A stretch of DNA of 41,005 bases from a virus. Each line of letters starts with the position of its first letter. Position 1 is the first letter of the stretch. The translations under genes and the position numbers were made by a program. The notes under the pieces were generated by a model. That model saw only the letters and a program-made list of their open reading frames with translations. It made no database searches and was not told the DNA's origin. Of this stretch, positions 34,476-40,785 are shown in pieces. The DNA is taken from the IMG/VR virus record IMGVR_UViG_3300032011_000030, positions 1 through 41,005 of that record, one strand, 5' to 3'.

Positions 34476-34482
34476 GCAGTCG
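34462..34482 (+). promoter_or_regulatory. Hairpin spanning the stop codon of the AAA+ gene
   Basis: cgactgcc (34462-34469), agata, ggcagtcg (34475-34482): a perfect 8-bp stem. It includes the TAG stop and ends exactly at the Shine-Dalgarno AGGAGGAG (34483-34490) of the VWA gene. It may tune translation of the second gene or mark an RNA processing site. Confidence 0.55.
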
Positions 34483-34497
34483 AGGAGGAGAGTGAAC

Positions 34498-36381
34498 ATG
34501 TCAGGAAAGAAAGTTGTCAAGAACGAGCGGCGAGAAATCTATGGCGAACTCAACGCGAAAGATGCGAAGTACAAGGGCATACCTGCCGCGATCCTTCCCG
34601 GATCGTGGGAGATTCGCCCGTTAGCTACAGATGAGGACGGGGCATACGATCCTGAGAGATTGGGTGCAGCTTCCATAAATATGGAGAAGCGTACTATGAA
34701 TGTGCCTGACAGTTCCCACCCTTCCGCATGGGCAGCGAGGCAGCACGAATGGGGGCATCTTGAGGCATCTCCCGTAGAGTTTGCGAGTGCTGCGCATAAG
34801 GCTGGGGTGAACTTTCGTACACTTAATGCTGCGGAAGATGGTCGAATCAACATCACGAAGCGAAGGATCTTCCAATCCTCACGTGGCCGAGACTGCATGA
34901 GTCACGCCAACAATGAGGGCACACGGCAATTTGTTTACGGGAATTACAAGGAGAAGGACCGTGCTGCTGTGACGAAGTGTTGGGACGATTCCAACACTTA
35001 CGAAAGACTGGAGCGGATATGTCTGGCTGTCGCAAAGTTTGGGATGTGGCGGGATGATGAGATCATGAAGGTTATGAAAGCCTTCCCGGTCAACATCGCT
35101 CGTGAGATCTACAGTTGGTATCAAGACTGGGAGAACGAAGACTTGTCGGTTCTCGGCACACCTATCGGTTACGGACAAGCAATCTTCGTGGCACAGAGAA
35201 TGGAAGAGTTATCTAAGCAGGTGTCGGAGGAAAAGACGGGCACCCCACCGCCACCGCCACCGCCACCGCCACCGCCAGTAAGGAAGAAAGACGAGGAGGA
35301 TGAGGATGAAGACCCACCGGGACCGGGACCTACAACCATGGAAGAGAAGGATGATGGCAAGGAAGACGAGGAGGATGATGATGAGAAGACGGGCAAGGGA
35401 AAGGGCAAGGGCGAGGATGATGATGAGAACGGCGGAGAGAAGACGCCTGTCCCGCCTACAGGCAAGAACCCTAGTGATGGTGATGGTGATGGTGATGGCC
35501 CTGATGGGGTGGATACTTCCGATCCATCCGTAGTCATGCCCGACTTTAATAAGCCCGACCCGCAGATCAGCACCGAAGAGTTTGAAAAGATGTTGAGCAA
35601 GCATAAGGGCCACAGCGCGGGGGTGGTTGGTGAATGGATCAGTGACGACAAGATTGTGAAAGCCGTCAAGGGTTCAGAGTACTACGCAACCAGCAAAAGC
35701 CTGACTCGTGGCAGGTACAACCCCGCTGGCTGGGGGCCATGCTCGTGGGTACAGGTGCCACTGACCAAGCCCCAACGTAAGGAGCTTCGGAACCATCGGG
35801 GTAGCTCCAAGCCCAAGTCCAAGATGTCGGGTGGTATGTGGAGGGCGCACAAGATCCTCACGACTGGCGAGATTTATAAAAGACGCAAGCCTGCTAACAG
35901 CGCTGCGTTCTGCTTCGATATGTCTGGCTCCATGTCAGTCACTCGACAGGACATCGTGGATGTTTTGAAAGTCTCACCCCGTGCAGACATCATTGGGTAC
36001 TGCGATGCTGTCCTGTTCTACCTTGCTCGTAAGGGCAAGGTCGCAGACTGGGAGGCTTTGAACAGCCACCCGTCGATTGGGCTGGGGTGGAATGGGTGTG
36101 ATGGTGAAGCACTCGACTGGCTGGGTAAGCAAGACGCTCAACTCAAGGTGTGGATCTCGGATGGTGGTGTCCATGGCAATGATCGGGCTGGCGGCACCTA
36201 CGATTCTAATGATTGCAGGGACGAGGCTGTCGCACTGGTAGGCACTTATAAAATTCGGCAGGTGCTGGATCTTGAAGAGTTCCAACACGGCCTGACCAAT
36301 GGCTTCATCGACTACAAGCCGGGAGTCGTGGCAGGAGTTCTGGCTGCGCACGAACGTCGTAGACGCAACGATGAGTACTGA
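34498..36381 (+). CDS. VWA-domain protein with HExxH zincin-like motif (CobT/MoxR-partner type), 627 residues
   Basis: The ATG at 34498 has AGGAGGAG seven bases upstream; an in-frame GTG at 34492 is less well placed. The N-terminal part contains HEWGH (about residues 83-87) and, some 25 residues later, NAAEDGRIN. This pairing matches the H-E-x-x-H plus acidic helix layout of metallopeptidase-like regions found in some VWA proteins. A Pro run (about 249-260) and a long acidic Lys/Glu/Asp and Gly-Asp stretch (to about 345) link to the C-terminal VWA domain. There the MIDAS reads DMSGS (about 474-478), with later Asp in DIIGYCD and ISDGG. It would act as the adaptor of the MoxR ATPase encoded just before. 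Whether HEWGH is an active protease site or only structural cannot be told. CobT also has an acidic linker and VWA domain. Confidence 0.82.
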   Translation: MSGKKVVKNERREIYGELNAKDAKYKGIPAAILPGSWEIRPLATDEDGAYDPERLGAASINMEKRTMNVPDSSHPSAWAARQHEWGHLEASPVEFASAAHKAGVNFRTLNAAEDGRINITKRRIFQSSRGRDCMSHANNEGTRQFVYGNYKEKDRAAVTKCWDDSNTYERLERICLAVAKFGMWRDDEIMKVMKAFPVNIAREIYSWYQDWENEDLSVLGTPIGYGQAIFVAQRMEELSKQVSEEKTGTPPPPPPPPPPPVRKKDEEDEDEDPPGPGPTTMEEKDDGKEDEEDDDEKTGKGKGKGEDDDENGGEKTPVPPTGKNPSDGDGDGDGPDGVDTSDPSVVMPDFNKPDPQISTEEFEKMLSKHKGHSAGVVGEWISDDKIVKAVKGSEYYATSKSLTRGRYNPAGWGPCSWVQVPLTKPQRKELRNHRGSSKPKSKMSGGMWRAHKILTTGEIYKRRKPANSAAFCFDMSGSMSVTRQDIVDVLKVSPRADIIGYCDAVLFYLARKGKVADWEALNSHPSIGLGWNGCDGEALDWLGKQDAQLKVWISDGGVHGNDRAGGTYDSNDCRDEAVALVGTYKIRQVLDLEEFQHGLTNGFIDYKPGVVAGVLAAHERRRRNDEY

Positions 36382-36410
36382 TTGACATCATTGCAGTCTC
36401 TTGTTAAGCG
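36382..36410 (+). promoter_or_regulatory. Candidate promoter upstream of the decamer array
   Basis: TTGACA at 36382-36387, directly after the VWA stop codon. TGTTAA begins 14 bases later (an extended -10-like TGnTAA; -10 TAAGCG at 17-base spacing). The -35 is perfect, the -10 weak. A similar arrangement is at 40383. Confidence 0.45.
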
Positions 36411-36618
36411 GACCACTAGACCACTAGGACCACTTGATTCCCTATATTACCCTCCTCTACCCCTCCCCCCTATACCACCCCCCTATTACTCTTATATTTC
36501 TTTTTACTTTTTAAGAGGTCTAAAGTGGTCTACTACAGAATAACCCACACGAGACAACAACTTTTCGTCCGGACCACTTGGCAAGATCAAGTGGTCCGGA
36601 CCACTAGGCAAGTGGTCC
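36410..36618. repeat. Eight-copy decamer array (GGACCACTWG): candidate replication origin or operator cluster
   Basis: Direct copies at 36410-36419, 36418-36427 (first base changed), 36427-36436, 36571-36580 and 36598-36607. Reverse copies (CWAGTGGTCC) at 36522-36531 (ends TCT), 36588-36597 and 36609-36618. The right group forms two inverted pairs: 36571-36580 with 36588-36597 (7-base gap) and 36598-36607 with 36609-36618 (1-base gap). A G-free tract separates left and right groups. The last copy ends eight bases before the ATG at 36626. Iterons flanking a melting-prone tract are typical of phage and plasmid origins; clustered operators are the alternative. Confidence 0.75.
36437..36513 (+). 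other. G-free, C/T-rich tract between the decamer groups
   Basis: From 36437 to 36513 the plus strand has no G. It is C/T-rich with A/T patches (such as ctatatta and cttatatttcttttta). The strand asymmetry suits a DNA-unwinding element, an R-loop or a primer-RNA region. No ORF. Confidence 0.75.
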
Positions 36619-36625
36619 AAGAGCC

Positions 36626-37249
36626 ATGAGCCAAACAACAAGTGCAAAACTGCACGAGGAGATGAGAGTTATGAAAAAGCTAACAACAAAACCCGGACAC
36701 CCAGTCGAGAAGGGCTGGCTACAAGTCACTACCTCCGATGGCTACAAGTTCATCAAGCCAGAGGGAGGTTCCGAGTGGACCGATGGCGACATCACAATAA
36801 CAGACGAGGAGTTGCTGGAGTTCATGCGGGACGGGTGCCATGATCCAAGGTCCTTGCGCCCGACTGCCCCGCCACGACCCACCAAGACAGAGACACACTT
36901 TCATAAGCGTAAGGACGGACTTCTGTATAGCGGGGCACTGGTCATGACCGTCTATGACACTGTGTGGCCCTCTTCCTTGAAGAAGCTGTACTCGCAGTCG
37001 GCACCGGAGGATCTTGTACTCGCAGCTATTAGCAGGTGGTGCCGCGCCGAGTCCGGACCCCAATACTTTCAAAAGATATCGCACCTGCGGGGCTGGTTAG
37101 AGGACGGGTACGATATGCCCTACGGCAACCCGACCAAGTCCCAGATAGATGTGATCCTGCGCTGGCTAAAGAGCATCGATACCAGCGAACTCGATTGGCG
37201 CAACCACGATCAGGTTAGCAGCCTGTTCATGAGCATGGAGGAGAAGTAA
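36626..37249 (+). CDS. Hypothetical protein, 207 residues (or 192 from a later ATG)
   Basis: The ATG at 36626 lies eight bases after the last decamer with only a weak AAGAG before it. The ATG at 36671 (MKKLTTKPGHPVEKGW) has GGAG nine bases upstream and may be the true start. It has a beta-rich N-terminus (EKGWLQVTTSDGYKFIKP), a His-rich patch (ETHFHKRK) and a helical C-terminus (PTKSQIDVILRWLKSIDTSEL). Its start of expression is next to the decamer array, so its product may be controlled by, or act on, those sites. No family recognised. Confidence 0.7.
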   Translation: MSQTTSAKLHEEMRVMKKLTTKPGHPVEKGWLQVTTSDGYKFIKPEGGSEWTDGDITITDEELLEFMRDGCHDPRSLRPTAPPRPTKTETHFHKRKDGLLYSGALVMTVYDTVWPSSLKKLYSQSAPEDLVLAAISRWCRAESGPQYFQKISHLRGWLEDGYDMPYGNPTKSQIDVILRWLKSIDTSELDWRNHDQVSSLFMSMEEK

Positions 37250-37819
37250 ATGAAGCACCCATTAGAAGTTGTTGACCCGTACCTGTCCAGTTGCATTGCC
37301 AATATGCAGGACAAGCTACCCAAGATACCGACCAGTGTTTCGCTGTTCGACGACATGAAGGAGGACAAGCGTGGACCCGGATGGGACCCCGAGTGGAACC
37401 ACCACACTCATGTTATGAAAGAGAATAGCGATTGGTCCGAGGCCCAAGTGCATTGGCTCAAGAACAAAGCATGGGTAGAACCCACGGCCCCCTGCCCATG
37501 GACCTTGGGCTTTCGTAAGTCTCCGGACTCGGAGATCGTGGGTCTGTCCAACGTACCGGGATGGGTCCGAGCCGTGTTGTTCGTGAAGCAGCGTGGCACC
37601 AGCAAGCATTACGAGAACACTCTCCTCCGGCTCGTGAATAAAGTTACACAACTCCACTGGTCACAGGGCCGAGTGCTGATGGAAGCGTACGATGAGCTAC
37701 GGCACGAGCCATACGAGGCCATCCACGATCGCCTAGTTATGAATGTCAAGGCGATGCAGGCACAGATGGAAGACGACCAGCACCACTTGGAGTATCCGGA
37801 TGAGGAGATAGAAGAATGA
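37250..37819 (+). CDS. Hypothetical protein, 189 residues
   Basis: The ATG at 37250 directly follows the previous TAA and has GGAGGAG six bases upstream. It begins MKHPLEVVDPYLSSCIANMQ. The middle has Trp-rich segments (GWDPEWNHHTHVM, SEAQVHWLKNKAWV), the C-terminal half is helical (LLRLVNKVTQLHWSQGRVL) and the end is acidic. It is coupled to both neighbours. It may belong to a replication or takeover group by position near the decamer array. Function unknown. Confidence 0.75.
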   Translation: MKHPLEVVDPYLSSCIANMQDKLPKIPTSVSLFDDMKEDKRGPGWDPEWNHHTHVMKENSDWSEAQVHWLKNKAWVEPTAPCPWTLGFRKSPDSEIVGLSNVPGWVRAVLFVKQRGTSKHYENTLLRLVNKVTQLHWSQGRVLMEAYDELRHEPYEAIHDRLVMNVKAMQAQMEDDQHHLEYPDEEIEE

Positions 37820-38091
37820 GTGACACAAGCATAGCACTGGAACAATTCGGTATGACGTTTCGACGGGAGCCGGTGCCGGGAAACAAGAGGGGCGAGTGGG
37901 TATCCTATCCCACAAACATCGACGGCACGTGTGACTTCGATGAGGGTACCGCCGTTGGAGTCGGGGAGTGGGAGGACTCGACGCCGGAAGAAATCACCAT
38001 GGTGCTGGACAGGCTGGACGACATCGAGCAAACCCGGTCACCGTGGAAGCGTACCATATCTTCTGCGCCCCTCACGAAACCATCCTTCTAA
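37816..38091 (+). CDS. Hypothetical acidic protein, 91 residues
   Basis: The ATG at 37816 overlaps the previous TGA (ATGA) and is preceded by GAGGAG. It begins MSDTSIALEQFGMTFRREPV. The middle reads as strands with Gly turns (GEWVSYPTNIDGTCDFDEG), then an acidic helix (DSTPEEITMVLDRLDDIEQ). It is the last gene of the early operon; the terminator lies about 90 bases after its stop. Function unknown. Confidence 0.7.
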   Translation: MSDTSIALEQFGMTFRREPVPGNKRGEWVSYPTNIDGTCDFDEGTAVGVGEWEDSTPEEITMVLDRLDDIEQTRSPWKRTISSAPLTKPSF

Positions 38092-38106
38092 CTCTTGACA
38101 ATACCC

Positions 38107-38139
38107 GAGTGAAGCGATAAGTAATTACTTGCTTCACTC
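38107..38139. promoter_or_regulatory. Long nested inverted repeat (operator or RNA stem)
   Basis: GAGTGAAGC-gat-AAGTAATTACTT-GCTTCACTC. The outer 9-bp arms are perfect and the inner 12-base palindrome is perfect, so the whole element is symmetric apart from a 3-base bulge. It lies just after a TTGACA, where a repressor could sit over a promoter. Confidence 0.6.
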
Positions 38140-38178
38140 ATGCAGCTTACGCCCAACCCAACCGCGTAAGCACCTCCT

Positions 38179-38215
38179 AAAAAGCCCGCGTTCTAACGAG
38201 CGCGGGCTTTTTTTT
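38179..38215. terminator. Bidirectional terminator between convergent genes
   Basis: aaaaagcccgcg (38179-38190), a 10-base loop, cgcgggcttttt (38201-38212), with eight T on the plus strand (38208-38215) and a shorter T-run on the minus strand. It ends the rightward operon and probably also the leftward prim-pol transcript. Confidence 0.9.
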
Positions 38216-38262
38216 GGCCCAAAATTTATTGGCATTGGGAGTGCCAATAGTTTTATGTCTAG

Positions 38263-40368
38263 TTATATAAGAGCCGTGGTCGCAGGACCCGTAGGATTCT
38301 CGCCCCAGTCCAGCGCATCGCTGCGCTCGGCTTGCCAAACACGCATGGGGTCCTCGACCTTCGCATCCTCCCGCACATACAGGCGTTGCTTCCTGCCGCC
38401 TGCACTGACCCGCACTTGTGAAAATCCCTCACGAGTTGCGATGGCTACAGCCATGCGAGCGAAGCTGGATCTTGCCGAAGCCACAGCCTTGTCTCCGTAC
38501 ACCGCATGCGCGAGTTCGGCTAGCGACACGACAGTTCTCACGTGCAGCACATCAACAACGACTGCTTCGATGGGTAGCTCCACGCGCCGTGACTCTTGTG
38601 CCTCGGCTGCGTCTTTCCAAACTGTACTGGGCAGGGTCATGTGCTTGCTCGCACGAAACGCTACGACTGCCTCGGCCAGTAGCTGGTCCCGGTCACGGAT
38701 CAACGCTTCGCGATCGAGTTTCTTAACTTGCACTGGCAAGAACCTGCGTCCGCCGCCCTCGTCCTGCAAGTACTCGCTGTCGTTTGTGGTGCCAGCGAAC
38801 ACAAAGCTACGTGCCTTGATCGTCACGGTCTTGGCGTATGGCTTCCGGTACTTGTCGAACCTGCGGGTGAGAAAACTCTTGATCGCCTCGGTCGTGGACT
38901 TACGAAAGGCTACGAGTTCCGAGAGTTCAATGATCCATGACTCGCTGCCATACAACCTGCGACACATCTCGTCTTCGCCACGCCTGTCGATCTCAAGGCT
39001 AGTCTCAAGGTGATACTCACGCGCAAGAATTTCCAAAGTCTGGGTCTTGCCTACGCCCTGCCTGCCCTCAAGGATCAGTGCCAAGTCGAACTTGATCCCC
39101 GGCTCAAGCACACGTGCGACCGCACCCTTGAGCCAGATCTCTCCCGCCGCCCTAGTATAAGGAGTGTCATCCGCACCCAAGTAATCCACGAGCCAAGAAC
39201 CAAGACGCTTGTCTCCATCCCACGTGGAACTTTCCAAAGCGACACGCAGTTCATCGTACGATCTCTCACGAGCCACGTGATTGATAGCGTGACTCACATC
39301 CTCCCTGTTAAACGTGACTGCGAACGTACGGATCAGCCATGTCTGCACCTCAAAGATGTCTGCGTCTTGGAAGGGTCGGAGCTTTGTCTCCCTGCGCCAC
39401 GGCCATCGGCACATCACCATGTCGGCTCGCTCGTTGTAGCGAATGAACTGCAAGTCGGGATGCTTTTCAAAGATGAGTCGTAGGTTCTCGGGGTCCTGTG
39501 CAATGCCGCCCTTCCTGCCGGGGCGAAGGCCCAAGTCCTGCGCCACGAGTTGCTTGAGGCCAAAGCCCCAAGGTACCTTCTCAGTTTTCAAAGCATCTTG
39601 GATCTTGTGTCGTGCCTGCTTCGTATCCCATGGGTCGGCATCGCCCGCTGCGTTGGTGCATCGGTTATTAAACTCGTTGTCAAATATATCTAGCGCGATG
39701 TCCTCGTCGTCGATACAGAATCCACGCACGATCCAGACCGCCGCACTCATTGCCTTGTCATGCCCGCCATGTCCTGACACACTGGCTGGCAATGTGGCGA
39801 TTCTCTCACGGCAAGCAGCAACCCTGTTCTCTATGTCCGGTAGATTTTTGGTCGGCTTCTCGGTGGCTTTTGAAACTGATGGGTTGGTAAGAGCCTTGAG
39901 CCAAGGCTCAGGTAGCGGCTTGAGTTCACCGGGCTTCACCTCCCATTCGTAGTTGACACCAGATACATGAGGCGAGTCGGGGATCACGATCATGCCACTG
40001 ACCTTGATGTCTATGCCGGGTGCCCATGAGATCTTGGTCTGCTCGATTCCTTCCGGCTTTTGAAAGTAGTAATGCGTACCTCGCACACCGCCAACGTCAC
40101 CAGTCGCTACCCTCGGCGTGTCCTTGGGCAGTGGTCCAAGAACCGTGGTCAGTTGGCGCAGGGTTTCGGGACCGCCGCTCTTCGGGTCGATGTCCACGAC
40201 GAGAAAGCCTTCGACCTTCGCGCCTACACCTCCGACCCAATCCTTGTTATATAATTTCTTGCTCGGGTGTTTGCCCGGACTATCACAACTCTCCAACCCA
40301 CACTCGCATTGCTTAGTGTCCGGATTAAACGGGTAAATTCCTACACGCTTCAGCTTCAACAACCTCAT
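38263..40368 (-). CDS. Primase-polymerase fused to VirE-type (D5-like) helicase, 701 residues
   Basis: The N-terminal domain is a prim-pol. A Cys/His motif CECGLESCDSPGKHP lies at about 21-35, the catalytic DID at 59-61 (VVDIDPKSGG), HYYF at about 99-102 and SPH at about 132-134. A middle helical region follows, then a VirE-type NTPase: Walker A GRQGVGKT (about 433-440), Walker B WIIELSEL (about 476-483), then GTTND with a polar residue and GRRFLPV. It would synthesise primers or short DNA and unwind the fork. The ATG at 40368 touches AGGAGG with no spacer, whereas the in-frame TTG at 40362 has six bases, so TTG may be the real start. The frame open further to 40644 crosses the opposite-strand gene and is rejected. 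Confidence 0.9.
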   Translation of the reverse strand: MRLLKLKRVGIYPFNPDTKQCECGLESCDSPGKHPSKKLYNKDWVGGVGAKVEGFLVVDIDPKSGGPETLRQLTTVLGPLPKDTPRVATGDVGGVRGTHYYFQKPEGIEQTKISWAPGIDIKVSGMIVIPDSPHVSGVNYEWEVKPGELKPLPEPWLKALTNPSVSKATEKPTKNLPDIENRVAACRERIATLPASVSGHGGHDKAMSAAVWIVRGFCIDDEDIALDIFDNEFNNRCTNAAGDADPWDTKQARHKIQDALKTEKVPWGFGLKQLVAQDLGLRPGRKGGIAQDPENLRLIFEKHPDLQFIRYNERADMVMCRWPWRRETKLRPFQDADIFEVQTWLIRTFAVTFNREDVSHAINHVARERSYDELRVALESSTWDGDKRLGSWLVDYLGADDTPYTRAAGEIWLKGAVARVLEPGIKFDLALILEGRQGVGKTQTLEILAREYHLETSLEIDRRGEDEMCRRLYGSESWIIELSELVAFRKSTTEAIKSFLTRRFDKYRKPYAKTVTIKARSFVFAGTTNDSEYLQDEGGGRRFLPVQVKKLDREALIRDRDQLLAEAVVAFRASKHMTLPSTVWKDAAEAQESRRVELPIEAVVVDVLHVRTVVSLAELAHAVYGDKAVASARSSFARMAVAIATREGFSQVRVSAGGRKQRLYVREDAKVEDPMRVWQAERSDALDWGENPTGPATTALI

Positions 40369-40461
40369 CCTCCTACCGTCTCTTGACAACTGCTCATCAA
40401 GTGTTAAATCTAAGCCGATGGTTTTTGCACATCGCACATCACCTATCAAGAGGAGATCATA
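40369..40461. promoter_or_regulatory. Divergent regulatory region between prim-pol and the 107-residue gene
   Basis: On the plus strand TTGACA (40383-40388), a 16-base spacer and TAAATC (40405-40410), with TG in extended -10 position. A direct tandem repeat gcacatc-gcacatc follows at about 40437-40450. AGGAGG of the prim-pol gene lies on the other strand. No clear leftward promoter was found. Confidence 0.5.
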
Positions 40462-40785
40462 ATGAGTGAGAGAAATAACGAGTCGAGCATACGCAAGTCC
40501 ACCACCCAACGCTTTGCATGGAAGCTGGATAACTGCACAGTAAAGTGGAACGTCGGCAGCGACAGCTTCCAGTTCCGCATACCCACATGGCCTGATGGGC
40601 ACGTGGCTCCTGACTTTACCACGGCTAGGGTGTCGGACATACACACACTCATCTGTCTTTTGGAAGAAGTCGAGCTAGCAGCGGCCCGCCCCGGCCACCC
40701 AGAAAGCTCCGATGGTTTCGGTAGACGCAAGCGAAAAGCAGGTCAGATGCGTGAAGCCCTCAAGGCCGGTGAGGACGTTGAGTAG
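40462..40785 (+). CDS. Hypothetical small protein, 107 residues
   Basis: The ATG at 40462 has AGGAGAT at good spacing and a candidate promoter 50-80 bases upstream. It begins MSERNNESSIRKSTTQRFAW. Strands (AWKLDNCTVKWNVGSDSF, FRIPTWPDG) are followed by a helix (VSDIHTLICLLEEVELAAA) and a basic C-terminus (GRRKRKAGQMREALK). Its stop overlaps the integrase start, so the two are coupled. It could be a recombination accessory or a regulator by position. No family recognised. Confidence 0.7.
   Translation: MSERNNESSIRKSTTQRFAWKLDNCTVKWNVGSDSFQFRIPTWPDGHVAPDFTTARVSDIHTLICLLEEVELAAARPGHPESSDGFGRRKRKAGQMREALKAGEDVE

Larger units (their letters stand above)
38095..38215 (+). ncRNA. Candidate small RNA or structured 3' UTR with an anti-Shine-Dalgarno motif
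   Basis: In order: TTGACA (38095-38100, possible -35 without a good -10); a nested inverted repeat gagtgaagc/gcttcactc (38107-38115 and 38131-38139) around the palindrome aagtaattactt; a stem gcttacgc/gcgtaagc (38145-38152 and 38164-38171); the single-stranded acctcct (38172-38178); and a terminator hairpin. The chain stem, stem, CCUCC, terminator resembles small RNAs with anti-Shine-Dalgarno motifs such as the cuckoo RNAs of alphaproteobacteria. It could instead be only the 3' end of the operon mRNA. Confidence 0.4.

Noticed and set aside
33645-36381. Annotation as cobaltochelatase CobS and CobT
   Set aside because: Both are only family-level similarities (MoxR AAA+, acidic linker plus VWA). 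CobN is absent from the window and the HEWGH region is not a CobT feature I know.
38172-38190. AGGAGG on the minus strand as a ribosome binding site for a small minus-strand gene
   Set aside because: The only start codon at usable distance is a TTG that opens four codons. The nearest ATG opens a 17-residue frame without suitable spacing.
40130-40145. agtggtccaaga inside the prim-pol gene as a ninth decamer
   Set aside because: It matches part of the decamer but is isolated, lies within well-explained coding sequence and lacks a partner site.
40369-40644. Upstream extension of the prim-pol gene to 40644
   Set aside because: The extra residues are antisense to the well-supported 107-residue gene, and the prim-pol domain is complete without them.
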